From positions 1 through 64,000 of the forward strand of contig JAZRUG010000047.1 of NCBI GenBank assembly GCA_045652425.1: a stretch of 64,000 nt of DNA, in the 5' to 3' direction. The translations under genes and the position numbers were made by a program. The notes beneath the pieces are model-generated. The model was not told the origin of the DNA and did not search any database. It saw only the letters and a list, made by a program, of their open reading frames with translations. Positions 34,516 through 43,138 of this stretch are shown one piece after another (the first letter of the stretch is position 1; every line of letters begins with the position of its first letter). Origin of the DNA: RGIG1995 sp045652425 (GTDB taxonomy: Bacteria > Bacillota > Clostridia > Oscillospirales > CAG-272).

Positions 34516-34825
34516 AGTAGATGCACCCCTTTCGAGTGATACGGGAAGCAAAGCTTTCGCTTTGTTTGTTCAGCGACTCCCATTCTTGTGGAGTATAAAG
34601 GAAAAGGTCAAAAGGTATATCGCTGTCTATTTCAATGTACGCTTTTTTTATCCAAGCGTTTTTGTCGTCGGTGTTTGCAACGACGCATATATCGAGGTCG
34701 GAAACGGAATTATCGTTTTCCTTGCGTTTTACGCCGAATACCGTAATCAGTTCCACGTCAAAAAGTCTTTTTATTTCTTCGCAAATGAAACGTATTTCTT
34801 TCGATTCGCATAAATTGTTTGACAT
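34502..34825 (-). CDS. Minimal nucleotidyltransferase (MNT) of the HEPN/MNT pair
   Basis: The 107-residue protein is a pol-beta-type minimal nucleotidyltransferase: VELITVFGVKRKENDNSVSD, then LDICVV, with the metal aspartates in the SDLDICVV segment and a third in FDLFLYT. The usual GS of the motif is GV here (Ser to Val). MNT partners of HEPN proteins act as antitoxins, some by adding AMP to the HEPN protein. It is upstream of and overlaps the HEPN gene. Ribosome site AGAGGT. Confidence 0.8.
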   Translation of the reverse strand: MSNNLCESKEIRFICEEIKRLFDVELITVFGVKRKENDNSVSDLDICVVANTDDKNAWIKKAYIEIDSDIPFDLFLYTPQEWESLNKQSESFASRITRKGCIYFGKA

Positions 34826-34932
34826 TTCGCTTAACCTCTTTTGAAAAAATTATCTTCCACCTTATAGTATAACACACGCGAACATAAAAGTAAAGAATAA
34901 AAATACATTATTCAAAGTTTTTGAAAGGGATT

Positions 34933-34971
34933 TAAAAAGGGAAAACTTTTTTCAAAAAGTTTTCCCTTTTG
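34933..34971 (-). terminator. Terminator before the HEPN/MNT pair, after kdgK
   Basis: AAAAGGGAAAACTTTTT pairs with AAAAAGTTTTCCCTTTT, immediately downstream of the kdgK stop codon on the minus strand. It belongs to the family F type of hairpins. Confidence 0.7.
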
Positions 34972-34987
34972 TGTTTATGCGTATTGG

Positions 34988-36064
34988 TTATCTCTTAACT
35001 CTTGCGTTTCCGCCGTAGATAGCCCAAACCTGATCCTCGTCGGAAGGCTGTGCATAGTCGGTGAGGAATGTTGTAGCCATAGCGCCCGTAGCCCAGCCGA
35101 ACTTAACCCATTTTTCAGGCTCCCAGCCCTTAAGAATGGAGTAGAGCAAACCGCCTACAAAGCCGTCGCCGCCGCCAATTCTGTCGAGAACGCGGATTTC
35201 ACGGGGTTCTTCAATATACCACTCATCGCCAACTAACGTAATTGCGCCCCAGAGGTGTGCGTTTACGTTAATAACCTGACGGAGAGTTGTTGCGAATACC
35301 GATGTTTCGGGGAACGCTTTCTTAACTCTTGCGGTCATTTCCTTAAAGTTTTCAATCTTGGATGCAATATCCTTACCGCCTGCTTCGGGACCTTCGATAC
35401 CGAGGCAAAGCTGGAAGTCTTCTTCGTTGCCGATAAGAATATCGGATACACTTGCTATTTCTGTAAAGATATCGTGGAGTTCCTGTTCTCTGCCTTCCCA
35501 GAAAGAAGCTCTGTGGTTAAGGTCAAAGGAAATAAGTGTGCCGTATTTCTTTGCGGCTCTTGCGAGTTCGAGACAGAACTTACTTGTTTCGGGAGAAAGT
35601 GCGCCGATAAGACCGGAAAGGTGGAGTATCTGTACACCCTCTTCGCCGAAAATTCTTTCGAGGTCGAAGTCTTCGAGGCAAAGAGTTCTTCCTACTTCGC
35701 CTGCTCTGTCGTTGGTAACGCGGGGGCCGCGGAGTCCGTAACCGCTGTCAGCGATATTGAACTGATGGCGATATCCCCAAGGACCGCCCTGTTCAATCTC
35801 TTTGCCTTCAAAATCCATACCTCTCGAACGAAGGTTCTGTTTGATAAATGCGGCAATAGGGCTGCCCTTTACAAACTTTGTGAGAACCTTAACGGGAAGA
35901 CCGAGGTATGCGGAAATACTTGCAACGTTTGTTTCAGCGCTTGTCGCTTGCATACGGAACATATCGCTTGCGGCAACGGGCTGACCGTTTTCGGGAGTAA
36001 TTCTAACGCCCATACTTGTAGGAACTACAAGGGCATATTTACAGTTTTTCTTAAGTTCTTTCAT
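34988..36064 (-). CDS. kdgK: PfkB-family sugar kinase, probable 2-dehydro-3-deoxygluconokinase
   Basis: This 358-residue ribokinase-fold kinase has the substrate-side text FRMQATSAETNVASISAYLG (about 32) with RGGAE-like region altered to AETNVA, and the catalytic loop RIGGGDGFVGGLLYS (about 300; GGGD in place of the usual GAGD). Its neighbours are 6-phosphogluconate dehydrogenase, a PHP protein and a LarA-type racemase, which fits a KDG kinase in sugar-acid catabolism. Ribosome site GGAGAAAG. A different sugar-acid substrate cannot be excluded. Confidence 0.72.
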   Translation of the reverse strand: MKELKKNCKYALVVPTSMGVRITPENGQPVAASDMFRMQATSAETNVASISAYLGLPVKVLTKFVKGSPIAAFIKQNLRSRGMDFEGKEIEQGGPWGYRHQFNIADSGYGLRGPRVTNDRAGEVGRTLCLEDFDLERIFGEEGVQILHLSGLIGALSPETSKFCLELARAAKKYGTLISFDLNHRASFWEGREQELHDIFTEIASVSDILIGNEEDFQLCLGIEGPEAGGKDIASKIENFKEMTARVKKAFPETSVFATTLRQVINVNAHLWGAITLVGDEWYIEEPREIRVLDRIGGGDGFVGGLLYSILKGWEPEKWVKFGWATGAMATTFLTDYAQPSDEDQVWAIYGGNARVKR

Positions 36065-36100
36065 AATCTTTCTCCAATCGTTATTCTTATTGAAGTAATA

Positions 36101-37552
36101 TTAAACCACGTAGTTAGAAGCTGCTGTGTCGCCGCCTTCACCTGTCCAGTTAGTGTGGAAGAACTGACCGCGGGGAGCGTCAACTCTTTCATAGGTGTGA
36201 GCACCGAAGTAATCTCTCTGTGCCTGAAGCAAGTTTGCGGGAAGTCTTTCGCAACGGTAACCGTCGTAGTAAGAAAGTGCAGTTGTCATAGCGGGAGCGG
36301 GAATACCGTTTGCAATAGCCGCTGCGCATACGCGTCTCCAACCTGCCTGAGCCTTATCCATAACGCCCTTGAAGTAGGGGTCAAGAAGAAGGTTTGTAAG
36401 CGTGGGGTTATTGTCGAATGCATCTTTAATCTTGCCGAGGAATACGCTTCTGATGATACAGCCGCCACGCCACATAAGAGCGATACCGCCGTAGTTGAGG
36501 TTCCAACCGTAAGTCTTTGCAGCTGCGCGCATAAGTGTATAACCCTGTGCATAAGAAACAATCTTTGCTGCGAAGAGGGCGTCTTTAATGTCAGCTATAA
36601 ATTGAGCCTTGTCGCCTTCAAATTTAGGTGTAGGACCTGTGAGAACTTTAGAAGCTTCAACACGTTCTTCTTTAATAGCGGATAGACAACGTGAGAAAAC
36701 AGCTTCGCCGATAAGTGTCAACGGAACGCCCTCGTCGAGTGCGGCAATACCTGTCCACTTACCTGTTCCCTTTTGACCTGCAGTATCGAGAATCTTTTCA
36801 ACGATAGCAGAGCCGTCTGTATCTTTGTAACCGAGAATATCACGAGTAATTTCGATAAGGTAGCTGTCAAGTTCGCCCTTGTTGTATTCTGTGAATATTT
36901 CGTGCATTTCGTCAGCAGAAAGACCGAGGTAGTCGCGCATAAGCTGATATGCTTCGCAGATAAGCTGCATATCGCCGTATTCAATACCGTTGTGAACCAT
37001 CTTTACGAAATGGCCTGCGCCGTTTTCGCCAACCCAGTCGCAGCAGGGTGAGCCGTCTTCAACTTTTGCACAGATAGCCTGGAATATGGGCTTAACAGAT
37101 TCCCATGCAGCAGGAGAACCGCCGGGCATCATGCTGGGGCCTTTGAGAGCGCCTTCTTCACCGCCGGAAACACCGGTACCGATATAAAGAAGTCCCTTTG
37201 ATTCAACGTACGCTGTTCTGCGTGCAGTATCGGGGAAATGTGAGTTACCGCCGTCGATAATAATATCGCCTTCTTCAAGAAGAGGAATAAGTGATTCGAT
37301 GGTAGCGTCAACGGCACTTCCCGCCTTAATCATCATCATAACCTTACGAGGCTTTTCGAGAGAAGCAACAAGCTCTTCAAGGCTGTATGTTCCTACAATG
37401 TTCTTGCCCTTTGCTCTTCCTTCAACAAAGTTCTTTACTTTTTCGGTAGTACGGTTGTAAACCGAAACGGTAAAGCCGTGGCTTTCCATGTTCATAACGA
37501 GGTTTTCGCCCATTACGGCAAGACCAATCAATCCGATGTCTGATTTTTTCAT
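36101..37552 (-). CDS. gnd: 6-phosphogluconate dehydrogenase (decarboxylating)
   Basis: It oxidises 6-phosphogluconate to ribulose-5-phosphate and CO2 using NADP(H) in the pentose phosphate route. The 483-residue protein starts MKKSDIGLIGLAVMGENLVM (Rossmann GLxxMG), with GGNSHFPDTARR, GTGVSGGEEGALKGPSMMPGG, HNGIEYGDMQLICEAY and the C-terminal RAQRDYFGAHTYERVD-like region. Start 37552 has GGAGAAT upstream; 37588 would add 12 residues. It follows the PHP gene and precedes kdgK by 36 bp. Confidence 0.94.
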   Translation of the reverse strand: MKKSDIGLIGLAVMGENLVMNMESHGFTVSVYNRTTEKVKNFVEGRAKGKNIVGTYSLEELVASLEKPRKVMMMIKAGSAVDATIESLIPLLEEGDIIIDGGNSHFPDTARRTAYVESKGLLYIGTGVSGGEEGALKGPSMMPGGSPAAWESVKPIFQAICAKVEDGSPCCDWVGENGAGHFVKMVHNGIEYGDMQLICEAYQLMRDYLGLSADEMHEIFTEYNKGELDSYLIEITRDILGYKDTDGSAIVEKILDTAGQKGTGKWTGIAALDEGVPLTLIGEAVFSRCLSAIKEERVEASKVLTGPTPKFEGDKAQFIADIKDALFAAKIVSYAQGYTLMRAAAKTYGWNLNYGGIALMWRGGCIIRSVFLGKIKDAFDNNPTLTNLLLDPYFKGVMDKAQAGWRRVCAAAIANGIPAPAMTTALSYYDGYRCERLPANLLQAQRDYFGAHTYERVDAPRGQFFHTNWTGEGGDTAASNYVV

Positions 37553-37609
37553 TTTTATTCTCCGTTCCGCCGTTAGTTGTAACGGCAAATATATTATAAA
37601 TTTAATATT

Positions 37610-38440
37610 TTACTGTTTTATTTTCTCAAGTAATTCGTATGGAACCTTGAGGTTGCCGTATCCGACTCCGATTTTTATATGGGGTTTGTTTGCACCGTGG
37701 AAATCGGTACCGCCCGAAAGAATGAGGTTATGTTTTTTAGCCAATGCCTGATATTCCTTTTCCATAACGTCATCATAGTCGGTGTAATATCCTTCAATTC
37801 CGTCAAGTCCTGCGTTTTTGAGTTTTATAACGTAATTTTCAAGCTCTTCACTCTTAAATTTTGTTAAGTGAAGATGCGCAAGGAAGGCTTTACCGCCTGC
37901 AGCGTGGATAAGTCTTATAGCTTCTTCGGGTTCAAGTAAACGCAAACTGTTAAAAGCAGGTTTTCCCTTTTGAAGATATAGGTCAAACGCTTCTTTTACT
38001 GAACTTACATAGCCTTTTTGTTCCATAACTTTTGCAAAGTGAGCTCTGCCCATATTACCGACGGGAGAGAGCTTTTTTGCGTCCTCGACGGTTATATCAA
38101 AACCGAGTTTTTGCAAGGCCTCGGCTGTTCTTTGGTTGTTTATAAGCCTAAGCTCTTTTGCTTTATTTACTGCATCGTTAATTTCTTTGTTTGTTATGTC
38201 AATGCCGAAACCGAGAATATGTGTTTCTCCGGTGGATACTGCGGAAAACTCGATTCCGGGAATAACTTCTACGCCGTACTTCTTCCCTGCTTCCAACGCT
38301 TCGCCAACACCGTCAAAGGTATCGTGGTCGGTTAACGCAATTGCTTTGAGTCCGCTTTTACTTGCTAAAGCCACAAGGTCGGTCGGTGTCATTGAGCCGT
38401 CGGAAAAGTGGGAATGTGTGTGAAGGTCAATATAATCCAT
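37610..38440 (-). CDS. PHP-domain phosphoesterase (RNase AM/TrpH-like)
   Basis: A 276-residue PHP-fold protein: IDLHTHSHFSDGSMTPTDLV (metal His residues) at the N terminus, ALTDHDTFDGV, GIEFSA, then a long helical insertion (about 95-175) and HLHLTK and SGGTDFHGANKP near the end. The lineage fits YciV/TrpH-type 5'-3' nucleases, but a metabolic phosphatase cannot be ruled out from context. Its ATG (38440) overlaps the larA stop codon by one base, so the two are translationally coupled. Confidence 0.75.
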   Translation of the reverse strand: MDYIDLHTHSHFSDGSMTPTDLVALASKSGLKAIALTDHDTFDGVGEALEAGKKYGVEVIPGIEFSAVSTGETHILGFGIDITNKEINDAVNKAKELRLINNQRTAEALQKLGFDITVEDAKKLSPVGNMGRAHFAKVMEQKGYVSSVKEAFDLYLQKGKPAFNSLRLLEPEEAIRLIHAAGGKAFLAHLHLTKFKSEELENYVIKLKNAGLDGIEGYYTDYDDVMEKEYQALAKKHNLILSGGTDFHGANKPHIKIGVGYGNLKVPYELLEKIKQ

Positions 38441-39696
38441 TATTGAATTCTGTCCTTTGTTGCCCACAATCCTAAAGCGGGATTGCTTATATAGAATATT
38501 TCTTCGCCGTCAACCATGTTGTAACCGTCAACGAGCTTGGTTATATCGTATTTTTTAGCTGCTTCTTCATAGGGGATATATTTGAAGTTTACGCCCTCGA
38601 CTTCTTCTTTTGTAACCTTACGTGTGCAGTAGGTTATGCTGAATCTGCCGTCGGAAGAACCGTGTATAAGGTGAGCCGCCGTGGAGAGATTGTTTGCGAG
38701 GTCTTCGTTTTCGTTAACGAGCTCAAGCACTCTTTCTCTGCCAACGTAGCCGTATTTTCTGATAAGTCGGTCGTTTTCGCTGTCTTCGCCGAATTTTGCA
38801 ACCTCGGGAGCAAGAACGATAAGCTCACCGCCGTCGGCAATAGCCATTCTCGTTCTGTAAACGGACTTGTTTCCGAGCCAAGTGCTCTTGAATTCTCTGC
38901 CGTCGAGATATACAACAACTTTTTTCAAGGGTTTATCAAGATAATTGAGGTTCTTTTCCTGACTGAGAGCGACCGCTTCTTCAAAAAGCTTTCTTTCTCT
39001 GCCGATAAAGAGCCCGTGAATGTGTACGTCATCGCCTGTGTTTGTGGTAACGGTAAGAACGTACATCAAGGGTATATTCTGAATAAAGTTTTCTTCGGCA
39101 TAGTCAAAGACTTTACGTACGGGCGAGAAGTCTTTGCCCATAATGCGCTCCATACCGTAGAATGCGCCGAGCATATGAGAGCTGTTTATCATAGAACTGC
39201 CGCCGCAACCAACGAAGATGTTTTTTGAATAGTTAGCCATACCTACAACTTCGTGAGGAACGACCTGTCCCATAGATATTATGAGGTCGTATTCGCCGGA
39301 AACGAGACGCTTGTTTACTTCAACGTCGATTTTTGTGTTCACAAGTCCTTCGGAAACCTCGGATACGAATTCGGCGGGAACTTCACCGAGCTTTACAACG
39401 TCGGTTTTCCAGTTGTGAGCCAAAAACTTTGAATAAGGGATATCTTCCCCGAAGAACATTTTACATTCCGCTTCGGACATAAGCTCGTGTGTACCAAGTG
39501 CGGGCATTATATCAATTTCGCAAGTATCTTTCAGTAAGTTGTAATACATAGCGCAGATTTTACCCGCGCCCGAATAAAGTCTTGTGTGGTCGGGGGGGAG
39601 AAGCAAAACCTTTTTAAGTTTTTTATTTTCAATCGATTTCTTCAGAGCTTCCAAAAGCTCAATATCGTTAATTCCCTGTTCGCTTTTTATAACCAT
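38440..39696 (-). CDS. larA: LarA-type (DUF2088) nickel-dependent racemase/epimerase
   Basis: The 418 residues belong to the LarA superfamily: KKVLLLPPDHTRLYSG near the N terminus (the DHTR segment), ALGTHELMSEAE (about 100) and HxxxH-like residues, VGCGGSSMINSSH (about 170) and a C-terminal domain with RIRK. These enzymes use a nickel-pincer cofactor to invert 2-hydroxyacids; members outside lactate act on malate, hydroxyglutarate or gluconate. Placement with gnd and kdgK suggests a sugar acid, for example D-gluconate 2-epimerisation to mannonate (inference). larBCE cofactor genes are not in the window. Confidence 0.78.
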   Translation of the reverse strand: MVIKSEQGINDIELLEALKKSIENKKLKKVLLLPPDHTRLYSGAGKICAMYYNLLKDTCEIDIMPALGTHELMSEAECKMFFGEDIPYSKFLAHNWKTDVVKLGEVPAEFVSEVSEGLVNTKIDVEVNKRLVSGEYDLIISMGQVVPHEVVGMANYSKNIFVGCGGSSMINSSHMLGAFYGMERIMGKDFSPVRKVFDYAEENFIQNIPLMYVLTVTTNTGDDVHIHGLFIGRERKLFEEAVALSQEKNLNYLDKPLKKVVVYLDGREFKSTWLGNKSVYRTRMAIADGGELIVLAPEVAKFGEDSENDRLIRKYGYVGRERVLELVNENEDLANNLSTAAHLIHGSSDGRFSITYCTRKVTKEEVEGVNFKYIPYEEAAKKYDITKLVDGYNMVDGEEIFYISNPALGLWATKDRIQ

Positions 39697-40108
39697 TGTA
39701 TTACCTACTTTCTGTAATATATATAAACAAAATCTTCCATATTATATTGTATCACACGGTTTCCATAAAAGCAATAGCGACTTTTTTGTTATCTTTACGA
39801 TTATTGACCGAAAAGTTGGCTTATTAAGCCATTTTTTTGATTTTTACAAATAAAAGCACATACAAAAATGATAATTTTTGCATAAAAACAATTGCAATAA
39901 TGGATAAGACCGTAATTTTTAGCTGTTATAAATACTAAAAAAGCTACTGTTTATAACGAAATTTTGCAACTATGTACGCACTTAAAGTTAGTACAATAAA
40001 GATTTCCAAAGCCATACCCTTGCTAATACACAGTGGAGGCTTTTTGGGGATAATTTTCCTTTAAAAATTATCAATGCTGTGTACAAAATATATGTTACTT
40101 TTACATAT
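39697..40108. other. Intergenic region with degraded family E copy
   Basis: No gene is seen. The segment GTACGCACTTAAAGTTAGTA then CAATAAAGATTTCCAAAG (about 39974-40012) resembles an inverted unit of the 105-bp family E at 25.7-26.4 kb. The stretch next to larA is AT-rich, consistent with its minus-strand promoter. Confidence 0.4.
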
Positions 40109-40165
40109 AAAAACTCCTTGTTTTACAAATACCCAAAGTACAAATTTGTAAAACAAGGAGTTTTA
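40109..40165 (-). terminator. Terminator of the membrane protein gene at 40184
   Basis: AAACTCCTTGTTTTACAAAT (40111-40130) pairs with 40144-40163, after the stop codon on the minus strand. A similar AAAACTCCTTTGTTGA hairpin stands at 48583-48638. Confidence 0.75.
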
Positions 40166-40183
40166 TACTGTATAGTTTATGAT

Positions 40184-40927
40184 TTATTGTTGAGTTTGCG
40201 TGTTAACATTAATTGCTTCTTGTATGCGGTCAAAATGCTTTGTTAAAATATATATTTTTTTGCCATTGGAAAGATTAATATATACCCCTTGTTCCAAAGG
40301 TTGTTTGTAAATCTCAATAGAAGAAATATGATTGAAAGGAATGGCACAAAACAGTTGTGGAAAATACAACACTTTATTGCTTGCAAGAACAAAATAATCG
40401 TCTGACCAAGCATAAAATACTTCGTTAGTAGAAAGATATTCGTGCAATTCGTTGTCAGAATTTATAAAAAATTTTTTACTTGCATTATGTGTAAGCGCAT
40501 ATATCTGAAAATAAGAAACAAAAATAACCAACGGTAATATAAATGGGAGAGTTGTAATAATGTAACGTAAAATACTGGTTAAAATAATATTATGCAACGC
40601 AGTATTGTAATTGTTAGAAGTAATTACTCCTATAACTGAAAATAACAAAAAAATGACATAAATACTTATAAACAAAACAATTTTTGAACATTGCTTACTT
40701 CTTTTTTTGAAACCGTCTATGTAATTAAGTTTTGTGGGAGTATCAAAGGTAATCAAAAAGATACCGCTTAACACGTAAACAATAATTGGAATAAGTGTTC
40801 CAAAAAAATTACCGTATGTTGCAGCCGTAGAGCCTTGGTCACTAAATAATGTTCCATTTGCGATAGTGCCGATTAACAACAAGATTGCTCCTGCAAAAAA
40901 CAAATAGCCTAAAACTTTTTTTGACAT
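40184..40927 (-). CDS. Four-segment membrane protein with PH-like tail
   Basis: A 247-residue protein: four membrane segments (about 5-25, 38-60, 78-100, 125-145) and a soluble C-terminal part (about 160-235) whose text STNEVFYAWSDDYFVLASNK and ISSIEIYKQP resembles bacterial PH/YcxB-like domains. The start at 40927 has AAAGGGG upstream; an in-frame upstream start at 41008 would add a hydrophobic stretch. No partner is recognised. It lies in the accessory region of unrelated small genes. Confidence 0.5.
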   Translation of the reverse strand: MSKKVLGYLFFAGAILLLIGTIANGTLFSDQGSTAATYGNFFGTLIPIIVYVLSGIFLITFDTPTKLNYIDGFKKRSKQCSKIVLFISIYVIFLLFSVIGVITSNNYNTALHNIILTSILRYIITTLPFILPLVIFVSYFQIYALTHNASKKFFINSDNELHEYLSTNEVFYAWSDDYFVLASNKVLYFPQLFCAIPFNHISSIEIYKQPLEQGVYINLSNGKKIYILTKHFDRIQEAINVNTQTQQ

Positions 40928-41148
40928 ATTATTATACCCCTTTAATAAATATTTTTTAGATACATGATTATACCAGATAGCAATAAAAAAAGCAACATAT
41001 TTTATCATATTACACTTGTTTATGTCTTTCTATCCTGCTTTTATGTCCAGGAAATATATAGTGTGATAAAAAAACAGCAAAGTGAAGAACTTTGCTGTTT
41101 TGAATATAATCAGTATATGCGCATAGGATACGATTTAGATGAAATGAT

Positions 41149-41733
41149 TTAGTATTTGTTAATGCTATCCGAAAATGTGGGTATTTCGAAATTATCTGTT
41201 TTGTTGTTTTCTACCTCGTATTCAATGGTTGCGCGACTGGCTTTTGTGAAAATTACAAATCTAGGTATTGCTTCGCCATATATCTTGCCAAACCGAGATA
41301 AAATCTTTGTATAAGGCTCATTTCGTGTTCTTGATATGCTGGGTATAATCCTATCATAGAATTTCCAACAATTCGCACGGATACAAATTACGACATAGTT
41401 GCAAATAAGCCATGATACAAACAACGAACCCAAAAATATCAGGTTGTTTGTTGTGGAAGGCTCGTCTCCAAAATTGCATATTTTACTTAGCAAAAATACA
41501 GGGATAATTGCTATAAACATAGACAAAAGATTTCCCATCGGAGAAATAGAAAAATATTTTTTTATAGGTGACATCTGAATCCATTCTTTGTGCTTTGCAT
41601 CTTTGTATAGCTCATTACAATTTGGACATCTCATAATAGGAATTCCAATGGGATCTTCCATATATCCATAAATTGAAGTTCTATATGAATAACCGCATTT
41701 TTTGCATTTCATATTAATATAAGTTGTTGACAT
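41149..41733 (-). CDS. Zinc-ribbon membrane protein of unknown function
   Basis: This 194-residue protein has an N-terminal zinc ribbon (Cys10-x2-Cys13 ... Cys36-x2-Cys39) followed by two membrane segments (about 68-86 and 95-118) and a polar tail with RATIEYEVENN. The layout, ribbon then membrane pair, resembles bacterial membrane-sensor stubs, but no function is known. AAAGGAT ribosome site. It is in an accessory region and may be recently gained. Confidence 0.5.
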   Translation of the reverse strand: MSTTYINMKCKKCGYSYRTSIYGYMEDPIGIPIMRCPNCNELYKDAKHKEWIQMSPIKKYFSISPMGNLLSMFIAIIPVFLLSKICNFGDEPSTTNNLIFLGSLFVSWLICNYVVICIRANCWKFYDRIIPSISRTRNEPYTKILSRFGKIYGEAIPRFVIFTKASRATIEYEVENNKTDNFEIPTFSDSINKY

Positions 41734-41855
41734 ATCGCTATCCTTTCAAATGCTAATATATTAAGCACTTATATACTAACATACATATATATTAAAGTCA
41801 AGTATGAACCTTCACCTTTTTAAATGATAACACCAAACTGTAAAAACAAGGAGAA

Positions 41856-41944
41856 ATGTATATACGAAAGCAACAGGAATAGTTCGTAGAATAGATGCTG
41901 GTGTTATAATAACACCAAAGACAGAGAGACCGCATAGACACTAG
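41856..41944 (+). pseudogene. AbrB/SpoVT-like fragment
   Basis: The segment reads KATGIVRRID in the frame used at 41867-41896, the signature start of SpoVT/AbrB domain proteins. It then runs into AGVIITPKTERPHRH and a stop, replacing the expected LGRVVIPKEIRR. The ATG at 41856 with GGAG is out of frame by one base. So it is a decayed remnant with one base change and an internal deletion. Confidence 0.55.
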
Positions 41945-42157
41945 GGGTTCGCTGATTTTTGTCCGACTCAATTTGCACAAAATCCAGTCAAAATCGGTTT
42001 TTAGATCAAAAAGCGGAGTGTAGCTTACATATTATGATGCCGGATTAGCAATATGTTCATCCGAATTTCTTTTTCCTAAACTCAATAAGTCTTGTCCCAA
42101 AGTTATATAAGATTTGGGACAAAAATCCTAATAAAAGCGACTAAACTCGATGAACAC

Positions 42158-42186
42158 TTGACAATTTATAAAGAGGTGCATATAAT
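42158..42186 (+). promoter_or_regulatory. Strong consensus promoter
   Basis: TTGACA (42158-42163), 17 nt, TATAAT (42181-42186). It is upstream of the interrupted AbiEi gene. An inverted repeat TTGTCCCAAA...TTTGGGACAA (42092-42122) lies before it and may be an operator. Confidence 0.75.
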
Positions 42187-42232
42187 ATAAATGTATAAAG
42201 TTGCCGCAAGCAAATTGTTTGAGGTGAAAAAA

Positions 42233-42679
42233 ATGAGTAAACGAATTGAAGAAAATTATGCAAAACTAATACAGTTGCTATATCCTTTTTTGCGACAAGC
42301 AGAGGAATTCAAAGCTTCAATCAGACCTATAACTGAAATTGCAGAGCTTGTCAATATAGGAAAACTTGAACGCATAAAACAAGTTTATTATTAATTGGCT
42401 GAAAGTGAAAATAATAGCGATGCGAAATTGATATCAAGACTATATCCAGACGGAGTACTATGTATGACAACGGCGTTGTTTTACTATGGATATAGCGATC
42501 GCACTCCACTTACATGGGATATTGCGGTAGATAGAAATACATCTAAAGCAAGATTTAATATTGATTATCCGTACACCAACAAGCCTTTGTTCTTCGGTTC
42601 TATCGCAGGCGTAATCCTTCTCGCCGGCTTGATTGTATTCCTCGTAGTTTACAAGAAGAAAAAGAACGAAGGAAAGTAA
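42233..42679 (+). pseudogene. Interrupted AbiEi-like antitoxin fused to a foreign membrane tail
   Basis: With ATG 42233 (GAGGTG upstream) the frame reads KRIEENYAKLIQLLYPFLRQ and LVNIGKLERIKQVYY, then TAA (42392-42394), then LAESENNSDAKLISRLYPDG, VLCMTTALFYYGYSDRTPL and KARFNIDYP: one AbiEi antitoxin (type IV toxin-antitoxin) with an in-frame stop. After about 42570 the family sequence ends and is replaced by YTNKPLFFGSIAGVILLAGL, a membrane anchor with KKKK tail typical of another gene. No AbiEii toxin gene follows. A promoter at 42158 remains. It looks like recombination debris. Confidence 0.7.
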
Positions 42680-42693
42680 TTTTTAAGTAGAAA

Positions 42694-42724
42694 TGGGCGG
42701 GAGCTAATTACTCCCGCCCATTTT
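42694..42724 (+). terminator. Terminator after the chimeric gene
   Basis: TGGGCGGGAG-CTAATTA-CTCCCGCCCA followed by TTTT. It closes the chimeric transcript before the membrane protein gene. Confidence 0.88.
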
Positions 42725-42739
42725 CAACAAGGAGGCCAT

Positions 42740-43138
42740 ATGAATATTATAGGATTGATGGGACCAAAAATCGTTTCCTTCCTAATGATTTTGATCCCTA
42801 CTTACGAAATAAAGCACAAACTAATTTTAGTGTTTCTCTGGATTTTGAAACTGATGATTGATTACGATGCGGCTAGACCAGGACACGGTGGAAACGTTTA
42901 TAAACTGACAAAAAAAGTTGAGTTTGAAGTTGGCGAGTTAATAGTGTCCTTTGTTCAATTTATACCCGCTATTGTTTTTTCTATATCCACTGTTGTAATG
43001 AAAACATGGATTCCGGCGATTCTGGGAGCTGTGGCAACAATATTTAATTTTGCTTCAATACTGTGGTGTATCAAGGATGTTATTGTAGAAGGAAAACGAA
43101 GGAGGGAAAGAAATGCCAATTCAGATAGTAAGAAATGA
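42740..43138 (+). CDS. Small membrane protein at the head of the macro/kinase cluster
   Basis: A 132-residue protein with three or four membrane segments (about 5-22, 24-40, 67-90, 92-115) and a basic tail (EGKRRRERNANSDSKK). No family is recognised. AAGGAGG precedes the ATG. Its last 26 nt overlap the start of the macro-domain gene, so they are translationally coupled and probably act together; it could anchor the cluster products at the membrane. Confidence 0.55.
   Translation: MNIIGLMGPKIVSFLMILIPTYEIKHKLILVFLWILKLMIDYDAARPGHGGNVYKLTKKVEFEVGELIVSFVQFIPAIVFSISTVVMKTWIPAILGAVATIFNFASILWCIKDVIVEGKRRRERNANSDSKK

Noticed and set aside
35255..36685. 476-residue plus-strand open reading frame
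   Set aside because: It is antisense to kdgK and gnd, with cysteine-rich, domain-free translation.
41734..42157. Another intact gene in the 41.7-42.2 kb gap
   Set aside because: Apart from the AbrB fragment and an inverted repeat at 42092-42122, the frames are short with no recognisable domain.
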